64,000 nt of DNA from Methanogenium marinum (GTDB taxonomy: Archaea; Halobacteriota; Methanomicrobia; Methanomicrobiales; Methanomicrobiaceae): NCBI RefSeq assembly GCF_028912405.1, contig NZ_JAKELO010000002.1, positions 1,621,276 to 1,685,275 on the forward strand. The letters run 5' to 3'. Under the pieces are notes generated by a model that saw only the letters and a list, made by a program, of their open reading frames with translations, did not search any database and was not told the DNA's origin. Position numbers and translations under genes: made by a program. This document shows positions 1-8,200 of this stretch, one piece after another (within the stretch, counting starts at the first letter, position 1; each line of letters begins with the position of its first letter).

Positions 1-912
1 GAGGATGTGAGTGGTATCCCACCGGAGAAAAGAAAGATTGCGCTGGTCTATCAGGATTATTCTCTCTTCCCTCATATGTCGGTCGGTGAGAATGTCGCAT
101 TCGGGTTGAAGCTGCAGAAAATGCCGAAAGCGGAGATCGCGAAGCGTGTGGATGCGGTTCTCAGTCGTTTTGGTATTGCGCATCTCAAAGACCGTGCTCC
201 CTATACGATGAGTGGGGGTGAACAGCAGCGTGTGGCGCTTGCACGGGCTCTGGTGACAGAACCTGATATTCTGCTGCTTGATGAACCGCTCTCTGCGATG
301 GATCAGGTGAATCGGGACAAATTTGTTGCAGATTTGCGTGCCATCCACAAGGAAAACGATCTAACAATTGTGCATGTTACCCATTCCCGCGAGGAGGCTC
401 TCTCGCTTGCCACCCGTGTGGCAGTTATCATTGATGGTACCCTGGAGCAGGAGGGTGAGCGTGACGAAGTCTTCAGAAAACCCCCGAACCGGAGAGTTGG
501 CAGGTTTGTGGGCATTGAAAATGTATTTGACGGGACAGTGTCTGGCACCGGTGCCGGTGGTTCGGTAATCATGGTTGGTGGATGCAACATACGGACGGCT
601 GATGTGATTCCCGATGGGTGCCGTGTCTGTGTCTTTATCCGTGCGGCTGATGTGTCTGTCCGCCGGGCTGGTATGACTGCTGATGATGAATACAATTGTT
701 TCCCGGCAAAAATTGAGAAAATAACTCCTCGGGAATCGTATTATCTGCTGGGGATTTCCTGTGGAATCAGTCTGTATGCCCTTGCCACCGAACAGGAGAT
801 CAAAGAGAAGGGTCTTGTATTGGGACAGGCAGTCTCTGTTTCGTTCAATCCTTCTGCGGTTCATGTCACCGCGGATGACTGTCTCTCCCCTTCTCTGTCC
901 CCGTCGTTCTGA
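1..912 (+). CDS. Molybdate/tungstate-type ABC transporter ATP-binding protein, 5' truncated by the window edge
   Basis: The reading frame is open to base 1 (E-D-V-S-G-I-P-P-E-K-R), so the Walker A end lies outside the window. Visible motifs are the Q-loop (YQDYSLFPH), the ABC signature MSGGEQQRVALARAL, Walker B ILLLDEPLSAMD and the H-loop VTHS. A C-terminal TOBE/Mop-like domain follows (about the last 120 residues, from GIENVFDG). This order is typical of ModC/WtpC and related oxyanion importers, which energise molybdate or tungstate uptake at the membrane. Sulfate or another oxyanion cannot be excluded because the partner permease and binding protein are outside the window. The end at 912 is clear; no same-strand gene follows closely. 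Confidence 0.8.
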   Translation, partial: EDVSGIPPEKRKIALVYQDYSLFPHMSVGENVAFGLKLQKMPKAEIAKRVDAVLSRFGIAHLKDRAPYTMSGGEQQRVALARALVTEPDILLLDEPLSAMDQVNRDKFVADLRAIHKENDLTIVHVTHSREEALSLATRVAVIIDGTLEQEGERDEVFRKPPNRRVGRFVGIENVFDGTVSGTGAGGSVIMVGGCNIRTADVIPDGCRVCVFIRAADVSVRRAGMTADDEYNCFPAKIEKITPRESYYLLGISCGISLYALATEQEIKEKGLVLGQAVSVSFNPSAVHVTADDCLSPSLSPSF

Positions 913-1415
913 ATCGTTCATATCGGTAGGATTGACAGGGGAAAATTATCTTTCTTTTTGCGTGATGTGTGCTTCTCTTTTTGATTATGGGATTTTTTCT
1001 GCGTCAGGGAGGACTATTGTTTCATTGTTTTCAAAATATTCCGGAATCTCTTCCGATTCGGGGGAGTTCCTCCTCCTGACAGTCGCTCTCAGGTCTGATA
1101 AATCCTTTATGGGATGGTATGAGATCCTTTGATTAATCTGTTTTTCAGCACTGGTATTGCGAAATCCTGACATCAATCCCTGGGTTTCCTCCCCTTTTTT
1201 TGAGGAGAATGGGCATGGCGAATGTGGGCAGGTGAAAGGGGGATGTCGTTTTTCCTTTTTGAGTGACCCGGTATTTCAGAGACCGGGGGATGATTCTCCT
1301 GAAATTCATATCCGGCCAGATGGGCCCTTTCCCAATTGGTGTCCCGAATTGAGGGATGTAATGCAATTGTGAGAGATAATTCTGTATTACCTGATTGGTA
1401 CGAAAAAATGATTGG
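913..1415. other. Intergenic region without a recognisable gene
   Basis: About 500 bases between the ABC ATPase stop and the convergent zinc-protein gene. Short open frames exist on both strands, but their translations are low in recognisable motifs and overlap each other. T-rich stretches just after 950 could serve as an archaeal terminator for the ATPase gene. Nothing else is supportable here. Confidence 0.5.
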
Positions 1416-1835
1416 TTATTCTGTCCGCCCTTTCCCTTCCCAAACGGCGGAGACCACCGTTTCAATGTCGTCTTCAGTGTATTCCCGTGACCCTTTCTTC
1501 TCGATGCCCAGTTCTGTGACCACAATATTTTGTGCAACACAAATTCCCTGTGCTTCAGCAATCTTCCCCACACACCGGGCAGGACATCCGTCAAGGATGA
1601 TTACTTCGTCTGCATCCTTTGCAGCGTCAACAATTCCCTTTGCGCCGGTGGCAAGAAGAGCAGTACATGCTGCCCCGCCATAGCCTTCTTCTGTGAGTTG
1701 TATTGCGGCACAGTTGGTAATTTGTCCGGTGTTTGCCACCCCTGCACAGGGGAAGATGATGCGGTTAACGGTTTTCTCTGTTTGCTGTGCCTCTCCACAT
1801 GAACAGCCGCAGGAACAGGTTGGTTTATCTGCCAT
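1416..1835 (-). CDS. DGC-type putative zinc-binding protein
   Basis: A 139-residue soluble protein. The N-terminus has a dense cysteine cluster (C-S-C-G-C-S-C-G near residues 7-13). It is followed by a conserved C30-A-G and N-C42 and by the signature D82-G-C84-x3-C88, which is the DGC motif naming this family of putative zinc-binding proteins. The biochemical role of the family is not established. It is the last gene of a minus-strand set (permease, thioredoxin-like, this gene), 7 bases after its neighbour, and a second DGC protein lies at 3995-4363. The context of ArsR regulator, permease and thioredoxin suggests a role in metal or metalloid handling; this is inference. Confidence 0.7.
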   Translation of the reverse strand: MADKPTCSCGCSCGEAQQTEKTVNRIIFPCAGVANTGQITNCAAIQLTEEGYGGAACTALLATGAKGIVDAAKDADEVIILDGCPARCVGKIAEAQGICVAQNIVVTELGIEKKGSREYTEDDIETVVSAVWEGKGRTE

Positions 1836-1842
1836 TTTTCCT

Positions 1843-2343
1843 TCACTCCGTGAGATAGCCTGAAATTTCCTTCACGTCAGCCACACGGCCGGATACCTTT
1901 AGTTCACCATCGATGATGAGTGCCGGTGTGAGCATCACCCCGCGATCCATGATCGTGTTTATATCCTCGATTTTGACAATCTCTGATTCAATTCCGGTCT
2001 CTTTCACTGCTTTTTCAACGTTTTTCAGGAGGCGTTTGCATTTCATGCATCCGGTTCCCAGTACTTCAATTTTGACCATTTTTACTCCTCTCTTTTTTTC
2101 CTTTTGATATTCTTCAAATACTGCATCCGCATAGGATTTTTCAGCAGGTTTCGGCACATAGTTGTAGACTTTTACCTGCCGAATAAGTTCACTGCGGATA
2201 TCTGTGTCCCGGCTAAGGTCTGCACCTGCAACATCTTGAAATATCTGTTCAAGCATGGAAAGGCCGACGACGGTACCTCCGACAGATATCCGTCTGATTC
2301 TTCGCATCGCTTCGGCCGCACAGCATGGTTTGTCCCTGTTCAT
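1843..2343 (-). CDS. Thioredoxin-like small redox disulfide protein with N-terminal CC-containing extension
   Basis: The 166-residue frame has two parts. Residues 1-80 carry a C7-C8 pair and helical sequence with no family I can name. Residues 89-166 are a small thioredoxin-fold protein (redox-active disulfide protein 2 type) with the active site C99-M-K-C102 and the cis-Pro segment MLTPALIIDGE. An internal ATG at 2079 is preceded by a strong GAGGAG Shine-Dalgarno with 5-base spacing, so a separate 78-residue thioredoxin may also be made from the same frame. The gene follows the permease by 38 bases and probably supplies thiol reduction for the metal(loid) system; the partner is inferred. Confidence 0.7.
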   Translation of the reverse strand: MNRDKPCCAAEAMRRIRRISVGGTVVGLSMLEQIFQDVAGADLSRDTDIRSELIRQVKVYNYVPKPAEKSYADAVFEEYQKEKKRGVKMVKIEVLGTGCMKCKRLLKNVEKAVKETGIESEIVKIEDINTIMDRGVMLTPALIIDGELKVSGRVADVKEISGYLTE

Positions 2344-2381
2344 TTACTCTCTCTTTCTTCCTATTTTCCTATTTTTTTACC

Positions 2382-3452
2382 TTATCCAATGAGCGCCCCG
2401 TAGAGTACTCCGGCTGCTGTTGAGAATGCAATCACCAGTGTGACGTAGGCTGCCGTCTTCTTTGCACCCATAATCCGCGTGAGTACGAGCATGGAGGGCA
2501 GACTGATGGTCGGGCCTGCGAGGAGCAGGGCCAGTGCCGGGCCGCCTGCCATCAGTCCCTGAGTGTAGCCGAATGTTCCGCCGATGATGGGCACTTCAAG
2601 CAGGGTCGGCATGTAGAGAATCGCTCCAACGACTGCTCCTAAAAAGACTGAGCCAACAGAATTGGTTCCGAAGAACGGCTGGAAGGTCTCAGGAGGGAGG
2701 AAGAATGCGATTACTCCGACAACGAACGTTCCTCCAACAAGGATTGGGAAAATTTTCTTCACGAGATCCCATATCTCATATCCCCACTCCGTCACTTCAT
2801 CACGTTCAAAGTTGTAGATGAGGAGAACGGCAATTGCAAGGGTAAGGAGGTAGACCACCGCAAGACGCAGAACAATGTCGAGCTGTGAAGCACCGATGAT
2901 GAGTACAAGCACCAGCATCACGAAGAATGCAGGGTTCACCCAGCGTGGGCGCTCTTCTCCCCCTGTCACCACCCCAGCCATCTGTGCTGCGGCAGCTCTC
3001 GCTTCTTTGTCGTGGTCTTTGAATATGGCCGCCATGATAAGGCCGATGGCGATGGCCATCGCAACAGCAAAGACCGCACGCGCAATACCGATATCCACCC
3101 CCAGCACGGTTGCGGTGTAGATGATCGCGAGAATGTTTATCGCAGGGCCGGCATACAGAAAGGCGATGGCAGGCCCGATACCACTGCCTTTCTTCATTAT
3201 TCCTGCAAACATCGGGAGAATCGTACAGGAACATACGGCGAGCACAATACCCGATATCGATGCGATACCGTATGATACTGATTTTTTTGCATCCGGACTG
3301 AAATACTTGAGTATAGCGTCTTTTTTGACAAATGCAGCAATTGCACCTGCAATAAAGAATGCCGGAACAAGGCAGGTTATCGTATGAGCGGCGAGATACT
3401 CGATAACTGCATTCAGGCCGGAGATCAGTGCTCCGGTGATATAGTCTGTCAT
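2382..3452 (-). CDS. ArsP/DUF318-family permease
   Basis: A 356-residue integral membrane protein with about eight to ten hydrophobic helices split by a charged loop (near residues 160-185). It includes the family-typical cysteine segment VLAVCSCTILPMFAGI and glycine-rich repeats such as GPAINI and GPTISLPS. This is the PF03773 permease family, which includes the organoarsenical exporter ArsP; the actual substrate here is unknown. The start at 3452 is chosen because GGAG sits 9 bases upstream of that ATG and the longer frame has a non-conserved leader. It heads the minus-strand operon permease, thioredoxin, DGC protein and faces the ArsR gene across a shared control region with two inverted repeats. 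Confidence 0.82.
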   Translation of the reverse strand: MTDYITGALISGLNAVIEYLAAHTITCLVPAFFIAGAIAAFVKKDAILKYFSPDAKKSVSYGIASISGIVLAVCSCTILPMFAGIMKKGSGIGPAIAFLYAGPAINILAIIYTATVLGVDIGIARAVFAVAMAIAIGLIMAAIFKDHDKEARAAAAQMAGVVTGGEERPRWVNPAFFVMLVLVLIIGASQLDIVLRLAVVYLLTLAIAVLLIYNFERDEVTEWGYEIWDLVKKIFPILVGGTFVVGVIAFFLPPETFQPFFGTNSVGSVFLGAVVGAILYMPTLLEVPIIGGTFGYTQGLMAGGPALALLLAGPTISLPSMLVLTRIMGAKKTAAYVTLVIAFSTAAGVLYGALIG

Positions 3453-3467
3453 GGTTATTCTCCAGTT

Positions 3468-3485
3468 GTTCAAGTTTTGTTGAAC
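3468..3485. promoter_or_regulatory. Inverted-repeat operator 1 in the permease leader
   Basis: GTTCAA, a 6-base spacer, then TTGAAC: a perfect 6-bp inverted repeat. It lies where transcription from the minus-strand TATA box at 3504-3513 would start. The TTCAA-N6-TTGAA pattern matches the style of ArsR/SmtB operators, and an ArsR-type gene is adjacent. Confidence 0.65.
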
Positions 3486-3503
3486 TAAACTAAGCGATGA
3501 TAA

Positions 3504-3513
3504 TATATAAAAG
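3504..3513 (-). promoter_or_regulatory. Archaeal TATA box for the permease operon
   Basis: On the minus strand the sequence reads CTTTTATATA, a close match to the archaeal box A consensus. It lies about 52 bases before the permease start codon and sits exactly between the two inverted-repeat operators, so a bound repressor at either would block TBP/TFB or the polymerase. Confidence 0.65.
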
Positions 3514-3516
3514 TAA

Positions 3517-3532
3517 TTCAAAAAATCTTGAA
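3517..3532. promoter_or_regulatory. Inverted-repeat operator 2 upstream of the permease TATA box
   Basis: TTCAA, a 6-base spacer, then TTGAA. It has the same half-sites and the same spacing as the site at 3468-3485, with centres 48 bp apart. It overlaps the BRE side of the minus-strand promoter and lies about 80 bases before the ArsR gene, so it could also autoregulate that gene. Confidence 0.6.
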
Positions 3533-3609
3533 CAATAGGTTGTAGGTGGATGAGGTGATGCACCTGCGCATACATCTGCCGGCTGACTGACATACTGCGG
3601 GAATATACA

Positions 3610-4002
3610 ATGAAACCATCATGCTGTAGTGAAATACCGGCTGAGGCACTGGAGACGATTGGCGGAAAGGGGGGGTTGGAAGGTCTCCTTGCAGCCCTGC
3701 CGGATGATATGAGTATTGTGCGTGTACGGACATTTCATCATGCCTGTGCAGATGTGTATCGTATCAAAATCCTTGAATTGCTTCGGGTTCAGCCTCTCTG
3801 TGCCTGTATCATCCGGGAAACGCTGGGAATTACCAAGTCAAAACTCTCCTATCACCTGAAGATTCTCCAGGAGGCGGGGATGATTTCCGGTACTGCAAAA
3901 GGGACATGGATTGTCTATGGCCTGACTGAATCTGGTGAATTCTGCTCTTCCATGAATGCGAAGGTTGTTGAAGGTTCGGGGAATGGTGGTCGGAATGGAT
4001 AA
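3610..4002 (+). CDS. ArsR-family winged-helix transcriptional regulator
   Basis: A 130-residue protein with a winged helix at about residues 45-108 (ILELLRV, then recognition helix KSKLSYHLKILQEAGMI, then a wing ending WIVYGLTESG). A C64-A-C66 pair at the start of the DNA-binding domain matches the CxC metal(loid)-sensing motif position of ArsR/SmtB proteins, and an N-terminal C5-C6 pair could add ligands. It faces the permease operon and shares with it a region containing two TTCAA-N6-TTGAA inverted repeats, so it probably represses that operon and releases on metal or metalloid binding. The inducer is not deducible from sequence. Its 3' end overlaps the next gene. Confidence 0.8.
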   Translation: MKPSCCSEIPAEALETIGGKGGLEGLLAALPDDMSIVRVRTFHHACADVYRIKILELLRVQPLCACIIRETLGITKSKLSYHLKILQEAGMISGTAKGTWIVYGLTESGEFCSSMNAKVVEGSGNGGRNG

Positions 4003-4363
4003 CGCGGAGAGTCCGGTTGTCCTTGTCACCTGTTCCGGTCTGTCAAATACCGGCAAATGCACAACACGTGCGGCAGTGATGCTGCGTCAGCGCAATCCGG
4101 AATTGGTTGATTACCACATTTCCACAGCAGGGGCAGAGTCCCTGGCGGTGCCGGAAGGACTGGATCCTGGTTCCCTGCAAGTCATTGTCATTGACGGGTG
4201 TGAAGATTTCTGTGGAAGAAAAAAAGCAGAATTGTGTGGCCTTGTGCCTGCCTGCCATGTGGTGGCAACTGACTGCGGGGTGGTAAAATCCGGTATGGAC
4301 GAACCGTTATTTCGCGATATTGAAGTGGTCTGCCGTGCAGCTGAGCGGGAAATCCGCCGTTAA
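3995..4363 (+). CDS. DGC-type putative zinc-binding protein, second copy
   Basis: About 122 residues. Features are C-S-G-L-S-N-T-G-K-C near the N-terminus and the family signature D-G-C-E-D-F-C at mid-protein, followed by a cysteine-rich segment (LCGLVPACHVVATDCG). It is a diverged paralogue of 1416-1835 and lacks that protein's N-terminal cysteine cluster. The start at 3995 overlaps the ArsR stop by 8 bases; an ATG at 3983 in the same frame is an alternative. Overlap implies translational coupling with the ArsR regulator, so it probably belongs to the same metal(loid) response. Molecular function is unknown. Confidence 0.65.
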   Translation: MDNAESPVVLVTCSGLSNTGKCTTRAAVMLRQRNPELVDYHISTAGAESLAVPEGLDPGSLQVIVIDGCEDFCGRKKAELCGLVPACHVVATDCGVVKSGMDEPLFRDIEVVCRAAEREIRR

Positions 4364-4574
4364 CATGGACAGTATGCAATAATCTGGAGACGTATTTTCT
4401 TTGTGTCAGGCACTGGGACACAATTTTTTCTTTCTTTGTCAGGATATCTCTGCATGGAGGAACAGGATACATGTTTTTACACTGCGTATGTCGGTGAATG
4501 CAGGTAACGCACCTGGATACGGAGTTGGTGTAATGATATTTTTGTAGGGAAGAGGACTAAAATGTCTCTTCACC

Positions 4575-5216
4575 TCATTTTTTTGCCTGTTTTCCAGGTC
4601 GCATCTGCAACCATTTGGGAAACTGAAGTCCTGTTTCAATAGCAATGATTCTGAATCCAATTATGAAGCAGATGGAGATGACTGACCATTGTGTGGTGTA
4701 CTGCGGGGCAATGTCAAGCAGGAGTACATATAGGATCGCTCCCAGCAGTGCAGGGGTAACAAAGAGTTCGTCTGATGCAATCACCAGAGGAGGTCTTCCA
4801 GTGAGGAGATCCCGGAGAATACCCCCCGTGCAGGCAGTGATAAACCCCATAATAACCGCAACTTCTCCGGTATGGCCAAGTGCCAGAGTTTTGTTTATCG
4901 CAGCAACAGTGAAGAAGGCGACACCGATTGCATCCGCGTAACGCAGTATCTTCCATATCCTTTCCCGGAAGAATGATGAAAAGAGGAATGCCAAAAGGGA
5001 CGAGAGAATGGCAATCCAGACGATTGTAAAGTCTTTCACCCAGAATACCGGGATATTTAGGATAATATCTCGGACCGTCCCTCCGCCGATTGCGGTAACT
5101 ACACCAAGCACAAGAACGGTGAGAATGTTTGCATCCTGCCGGGCGCCTGCGATAACACCGGATATGGCAAAGGCGGCGACACCGATGACGACGATGATGA
5201 GAGTTGGATCTATCAT
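4575..5216 (-). CDS. TRIC-family (UPF0126) membrane channel protein
   Basis: A 213-residue polytopic membrane protein made of two homologous halves, each with a glycine-rich motif before an arginine-aspartate pair (GGGTVRDI in the first, GGILRDLL in the second). This duplicated layout with seven predicted helices defines the PF03458/TRIC family of small trimeric cation channels. It probably conducts monovalent cations across the cytoplasmic membrane. It stands alone: the next gene on the right is divergent and the 210 bases downstream hold no gene. Confidence 0.8.
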   Translation of the reverse strand: MIDPTLIIVVIGVAAFAISGVIAGARQDANILTVLVLGVVTAIGGGTVRDIILNIPVFWVKDFTIVWIAILSSLLAFLFSSFFRERIWKILRYADAIGVAFFTVAAINKTLALGHTGEVAVIMGFITACTGGILRDLLTGRPPLVIASDELFVTPALLGAILYVLLLDIAPQYTTQWSVISICFIIGFRIIAIETGLQFPKWLQMRPGKQAKK

Positions 5217-5333
5217 TCTGATGTGGAAGTGATATGACGTCTGAGATAATAAGGCGTGTGTGGGCTTCTCGTATGTGCGAACTATTTCGAAGTCAAAGAC
5301 ATGATTATATTCAAATCCTGCCTATTAGTGGAT

Positions 5334-6077
5334 ATGACAAATATGACAATGAAGATGAAATGGTTCAGCATCTGCCTCCTCGCGGTATGCTGCCTGGTAA
5401 TCCCGGTTGCCGCTGCAGAAAGTGGGGATATGCCATCAATTACCGTGTCAGGCACTGGATCGATAACTACTGCTCCTGATGAAGTAATCATCTCTGCTGG
5501 TGTCCAGACGACTCACACCGACCCCGTCACTGCTCAGCAGGAGAATGCACAGAAGACAAGTGCTGTCATTAGCGCCCTGAAAGGACTGGGTATTGCTTCA
5601 GAGGATATCAAAACATCCGGGTACAGTATGTACTCCCGGACACCGGATGATGACAGCATCTTTGCCGGCAAAAAAGAGGTATATGTGGTCTCAAACACGG
5701 TGACTGTCACCTCCGGCGATGTCAGCCGTGCCGGTGAAATAATCGACACTGCGGTGATGAGCGGCGCAAACAATGTGAACTCTGTCCGGTTTACTATCAG
5801 TGACGAGAAGGCGCAGTCCCTGCGTGCACAGGCATTGATTGCCGCAGTTGCCCAGGCACGGGGCGATGCAGATACTCTCGCGGGCGCCCTTGGTGTGACC
5901 ATCATCGGCGTGCAGGATGTCACAACCTACGGCAGTTCAACACCGATGAACTATGCGGCGGATACGATGTCATTTGGTGGCATGGAGTCTGCAAAGGCAT
6001 ATGCACCCACACCCATTGAGGCAGGTACCCTTGATGTCACCGCAACGGTGAATATTGTTTACGGAATACAGAACTAA
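5334..6077 (+). CDS. SIMPL-domain (DUF541) secreted protein
   Basis: About 247 residues with an N-terminal signal peptide (basic M-K-M-K then a hydrophobic core ending around VAAAESG). The rest is a SIMPL/DUF541 domain, recognisable by ITVSGTGSITTAPDEV and the later tandem beta segments ending DVTATVNIVYGIQ. Members are exported or periplasmic-side proteins of poorly defined role, linked in bacteria to oxidative stress and outer-membrane functions. Several in-frame ATGs (5334, 5343, 5349) are possible starts; 5334 keeps a full signal peptide. It is a single gene followed by a T-run. Confidence 0.8.
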   Translation: MTNMTMKMKWFSICLLAVCCLVIPVAAAESGDMPSITVSGTGSITTAPDEVIISAGVQTTHTDPVTAQQENAQKTSAVISALKGLGIASEDIKTSGYSMYSRTPDDDSIFAGKKEVYVVSNTVTVTSGDVSRAGEIIDTAVMSGANNVNSVRFTISDEKAQSLRAQALIAAVAQARGDADTLAGALGVTIIGVQDVTTYGSSTPMNYAADTMSFGGMESAKAYAPTPIEAGTLDVTATVNIVYGIQN

Positions 6078-6131
6078 TCTGAAATGAACCTTTACGGGTT
6101 CTTATCTCTTAGTCCCCCTCCTCTTCCTCTC

Positions 6132-6139
6132 TTTTTTTT
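6132..6139 (+). terminator. Oligo-T transcription terminator after the SIMPL gene
   Basis: Eight consecutive T residues 55 bases after the stop codon, preceded by a pyrimidine-rich tract (CCTCTTCCTCTC). Archaeal termination typically needs only a T-run on the coding strand. Confidence 0.4.
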
Positions 6140-6314
6140 GCGGCAGGAGTGCTGTTTATCTTTGTTTATAGTTTTATTCTGCACATTGTCAGCGCTGGTG
6201 TCAATGAATATACGATATCCTGTTTTTCAGATTCATTGAGAACTCTCCTGAAAACAGCGTTTTTCTGTTTCATCGTTCGAAATAATGATATGCACTCAGC
6301 ACAACGGATGCGTT

Positions 6315-7118
6315 ATGACGAGCGGACAAACCGAATACTTTTCACTGGAGGATTTTGATGTGTTCTGCCATCTTCCGGAGATGAATGAATACGAAAAACG
6401 CACTCATGCAGAGCGTTCAGAACGGTTTGTGGAAGAAAAAATAAAACCTCTGTATAAGGTTTTGAGGGATGAACTGGGATTTCGTACATCAAGAATCGGG
6501 TATGATGAACGGGACTTCAATTATGTCCATATCGCGTTCTTTGATACGCCGGCAGAAGAGAAGGATACATTCCTGAATTTTTTTATCGGGAAGCGTAATG
6601 TTCAGATTATTACCAATACTGAATACCCGACAAGTATTGGTGCATTTTATCAAAATCTGAAAGAAAATCCTGAAGAATTTAATGACCTTATTGCGTCCCT
6701 CCCTCCTGACCGGCGGTTCACTTCCCGCCTCTATACGAAAATACCTCTTGGCCCTGTTGGATGGGATGAATATTACTTTCAGCTGGTGGTCAAATTCAGT
6801 CAGAGTCAGACATCTGCTGCCTCAGTCATGAAACGCATCGATGGGGTACGAACCGGATTTGATAAGGCAATGCGAAAAGGGCTTACCACAATGGAGATTG
6901 ACCCCCGGTATGGTGAGGACGCGACTGCCTATTACAAATCATTCTATCAGGGCAGGGATGCGAAGAAAACGCCGGAACCGGATGCATTTATGGCGCTTCG
7001 GTTTGAGTATCTGATTCCGTTATCTGATATCCTGTCACTGGATCAGGATGAGATTATTGCAGAACTGACGCAGTGTGCAGAACAACTCCGTCCGTTTATT
7101 GCGTTTGGAAACCGGTAG
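6315..7118 (+). CDS. Uncharacterised protein, no family recognised
   Basis: About 267 residues, soluble, without signal peptide or membrane helix, acidic with many Asp, Glu, Tyr and Phe residues. The ATG at 6315 begins MTSGQTEYFSLEDFDVF; the frame extends upstream but that part looks non-coding. Composition and third-position bias agree with a real gene. I see no catalytic motif or known fold signature. Upstream DNA is AT-rich enough to hold a promoter, and it is followed 130 bases later by an unrelated methyltransferase, so context gives no function. Confidence 0.6.
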   Translation: MTSGQTEYFSLEDFDVFCHLPEMNEYEKRTHAERSERFVEEKIKPLYKVLRDELGFRTSRIGYDERDFNYVHIAFFDTPAEEKDTFLNFFIGKRNVQIITNTEYPTSIGAFYQNLKENPEEFNDLIASLPPDRRFTSRLYTKIPLGPVGWDEYYFQLVVKFSQSQTSAASVMKRIDGVRTGFDKAMRKGLTTMEIDPRYGEDATAYYKSFYQGRDAKKTPEPDAFMALRFEYLIPLSDILSLDQDEIIAELTQCAEQLRPFIAFGNR

Positions 7119-7247
7119 TGTGCACTGTTTCTTCCCCATCTGAATGCCGGGGAATACTCATGCCGGAATATTCAGGGGAATAATTTGTTTTATGGGCATG
7201 GTCCCGAGAAGGCGTGCCTGAAGCACAGCATTTTTTATTTCCCGCGG

Positions 7248-8123
7248 ATGCATTCCCTGTGGGGGATGATGGTGCCGGAGATTGAGTTGGGGGATGTGGC
7301 TGCGACTTCGCTTATTACTCTCTATTGCCATGCCATTGAAACCCGGTCAGAAGACCCGATATTGTATGACCCGAAATCCGTAGAAATCTCTACGGTTCTT
7401 GATCCTATTCTGTCCCGTTCCAAAAGCCCGCTGGAACGGACGCTGGCTAAAGGTATGGTAGACCCGAAACTGGTGGTGCATATTGCCATCCGTGCCAGAA
7501 AATACGATCAGTATGTATTGGATTTCCTGGTGAAATATCCTGACGGGGTGGTGGTAAACATTGGGTGCGGGCTTGACTCCCGCTTTCTACGTATTGATAA
7601 CGGGTTGGTGGACTTCTATGATCTTGACCTTCCTGAGGTCATCTCACTCAAAAAGCGGTTTTTTACGGAGACCAAGAGATATCACCTGATTGCATCGTCA
7701 GTCCTGGATGATGCATGGATGTCTGTTGTTTCTGCACATGCAGGCCCGTTCCTCTTTCTGGCAGAAGGTGTCTTTATGTACCTCGAAGGAGAGGCGGTGA
7801 AGTCCCTGGTGCTCAGGCTCCGGGAACACTTTTCCGGCTCCGAACTTGTCTGTGAGGTTGTGAATTCGATATGGATCACAAAACCGCTGAACACACTGGC
7901 GGAGTATAAGATGCGACGCCGCCTGCACATTGGGAAGGATGCAGTTTTTCGGTCCGGTATTCGCCGAAGTGAAGAAATGGAGGAGTGGCATCCGGGGATT
8001 CGGCTGCTTGATGAGTGGTCGTATTTTGATTCGGATGAGAAGAAACTCGGCTGGTTGAAGATTTTTTCGCAGATCAGTCTGTTTCGCTATACCCAGTGGA
8101 CGGTGCACTATCTGCTGGGATGA
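7248..8123 (+). CDS. Leucine carboxyl methyltransferase-like (LCM/Tcmp) SAM-dependent methyltransferase
   Basis: About 291 residues. The SAM-binding motif is VVNIGCGLDSR, followed by the acidic loop YDLDLPEVISLKK and the motif PFLFLAEGVFMYL, which together mark PF04072 methyltransferases. These methylate carboxylates or hydroxyls of varied small molecules or proteins; the substrate here is unknown. Start choice is uncertain: ATG 7248 gives the N-terminus MHSLWGMMVPEIE, and ATGs at 7266 and 7269 follow a GGGGG tract. It is convergent with the zinc-ribbon gene, with no operon partner. Confidence 0.72.
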   Translation: MHSLWGMMVPEIELGDVAATSLITLYCHAIETRSEDPILYDPKSVEISTVLDPILSRSKSPLERTLAKGMVDPKLVVHIAIRARKYDQYVLDFLVKYPDGVVVNIGCGLDSRFLRIDNGLVDFYDLDLPEVISLKKRFFTETKRYHLIASSVLDDAWMSVVSAHAGPFLFLAEGVFMYLEGEAVKSLVLRLREHFSGSELVCEVVNSIWITKPLNTLAEYKMRRRLHIGKDAVFRSGIRRSEEMEEWHPGIRLLDEWSYFDSDEKKLGWLKIFSQISLFRYTQWTVHYLLG

Positions 8124-8200
8124 GAAAAATAATGTTACAACTGAATGGACCACCATTTACAGCCTTTGCTCCTGAAAAATATGGGTGATTTTTGTCGGAC

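Noticed and set aside
913-1415. Short open frames on both strands
   Set aside because: They overlap, lack ribosome sites and have no recognisable motif; probably non-coding.
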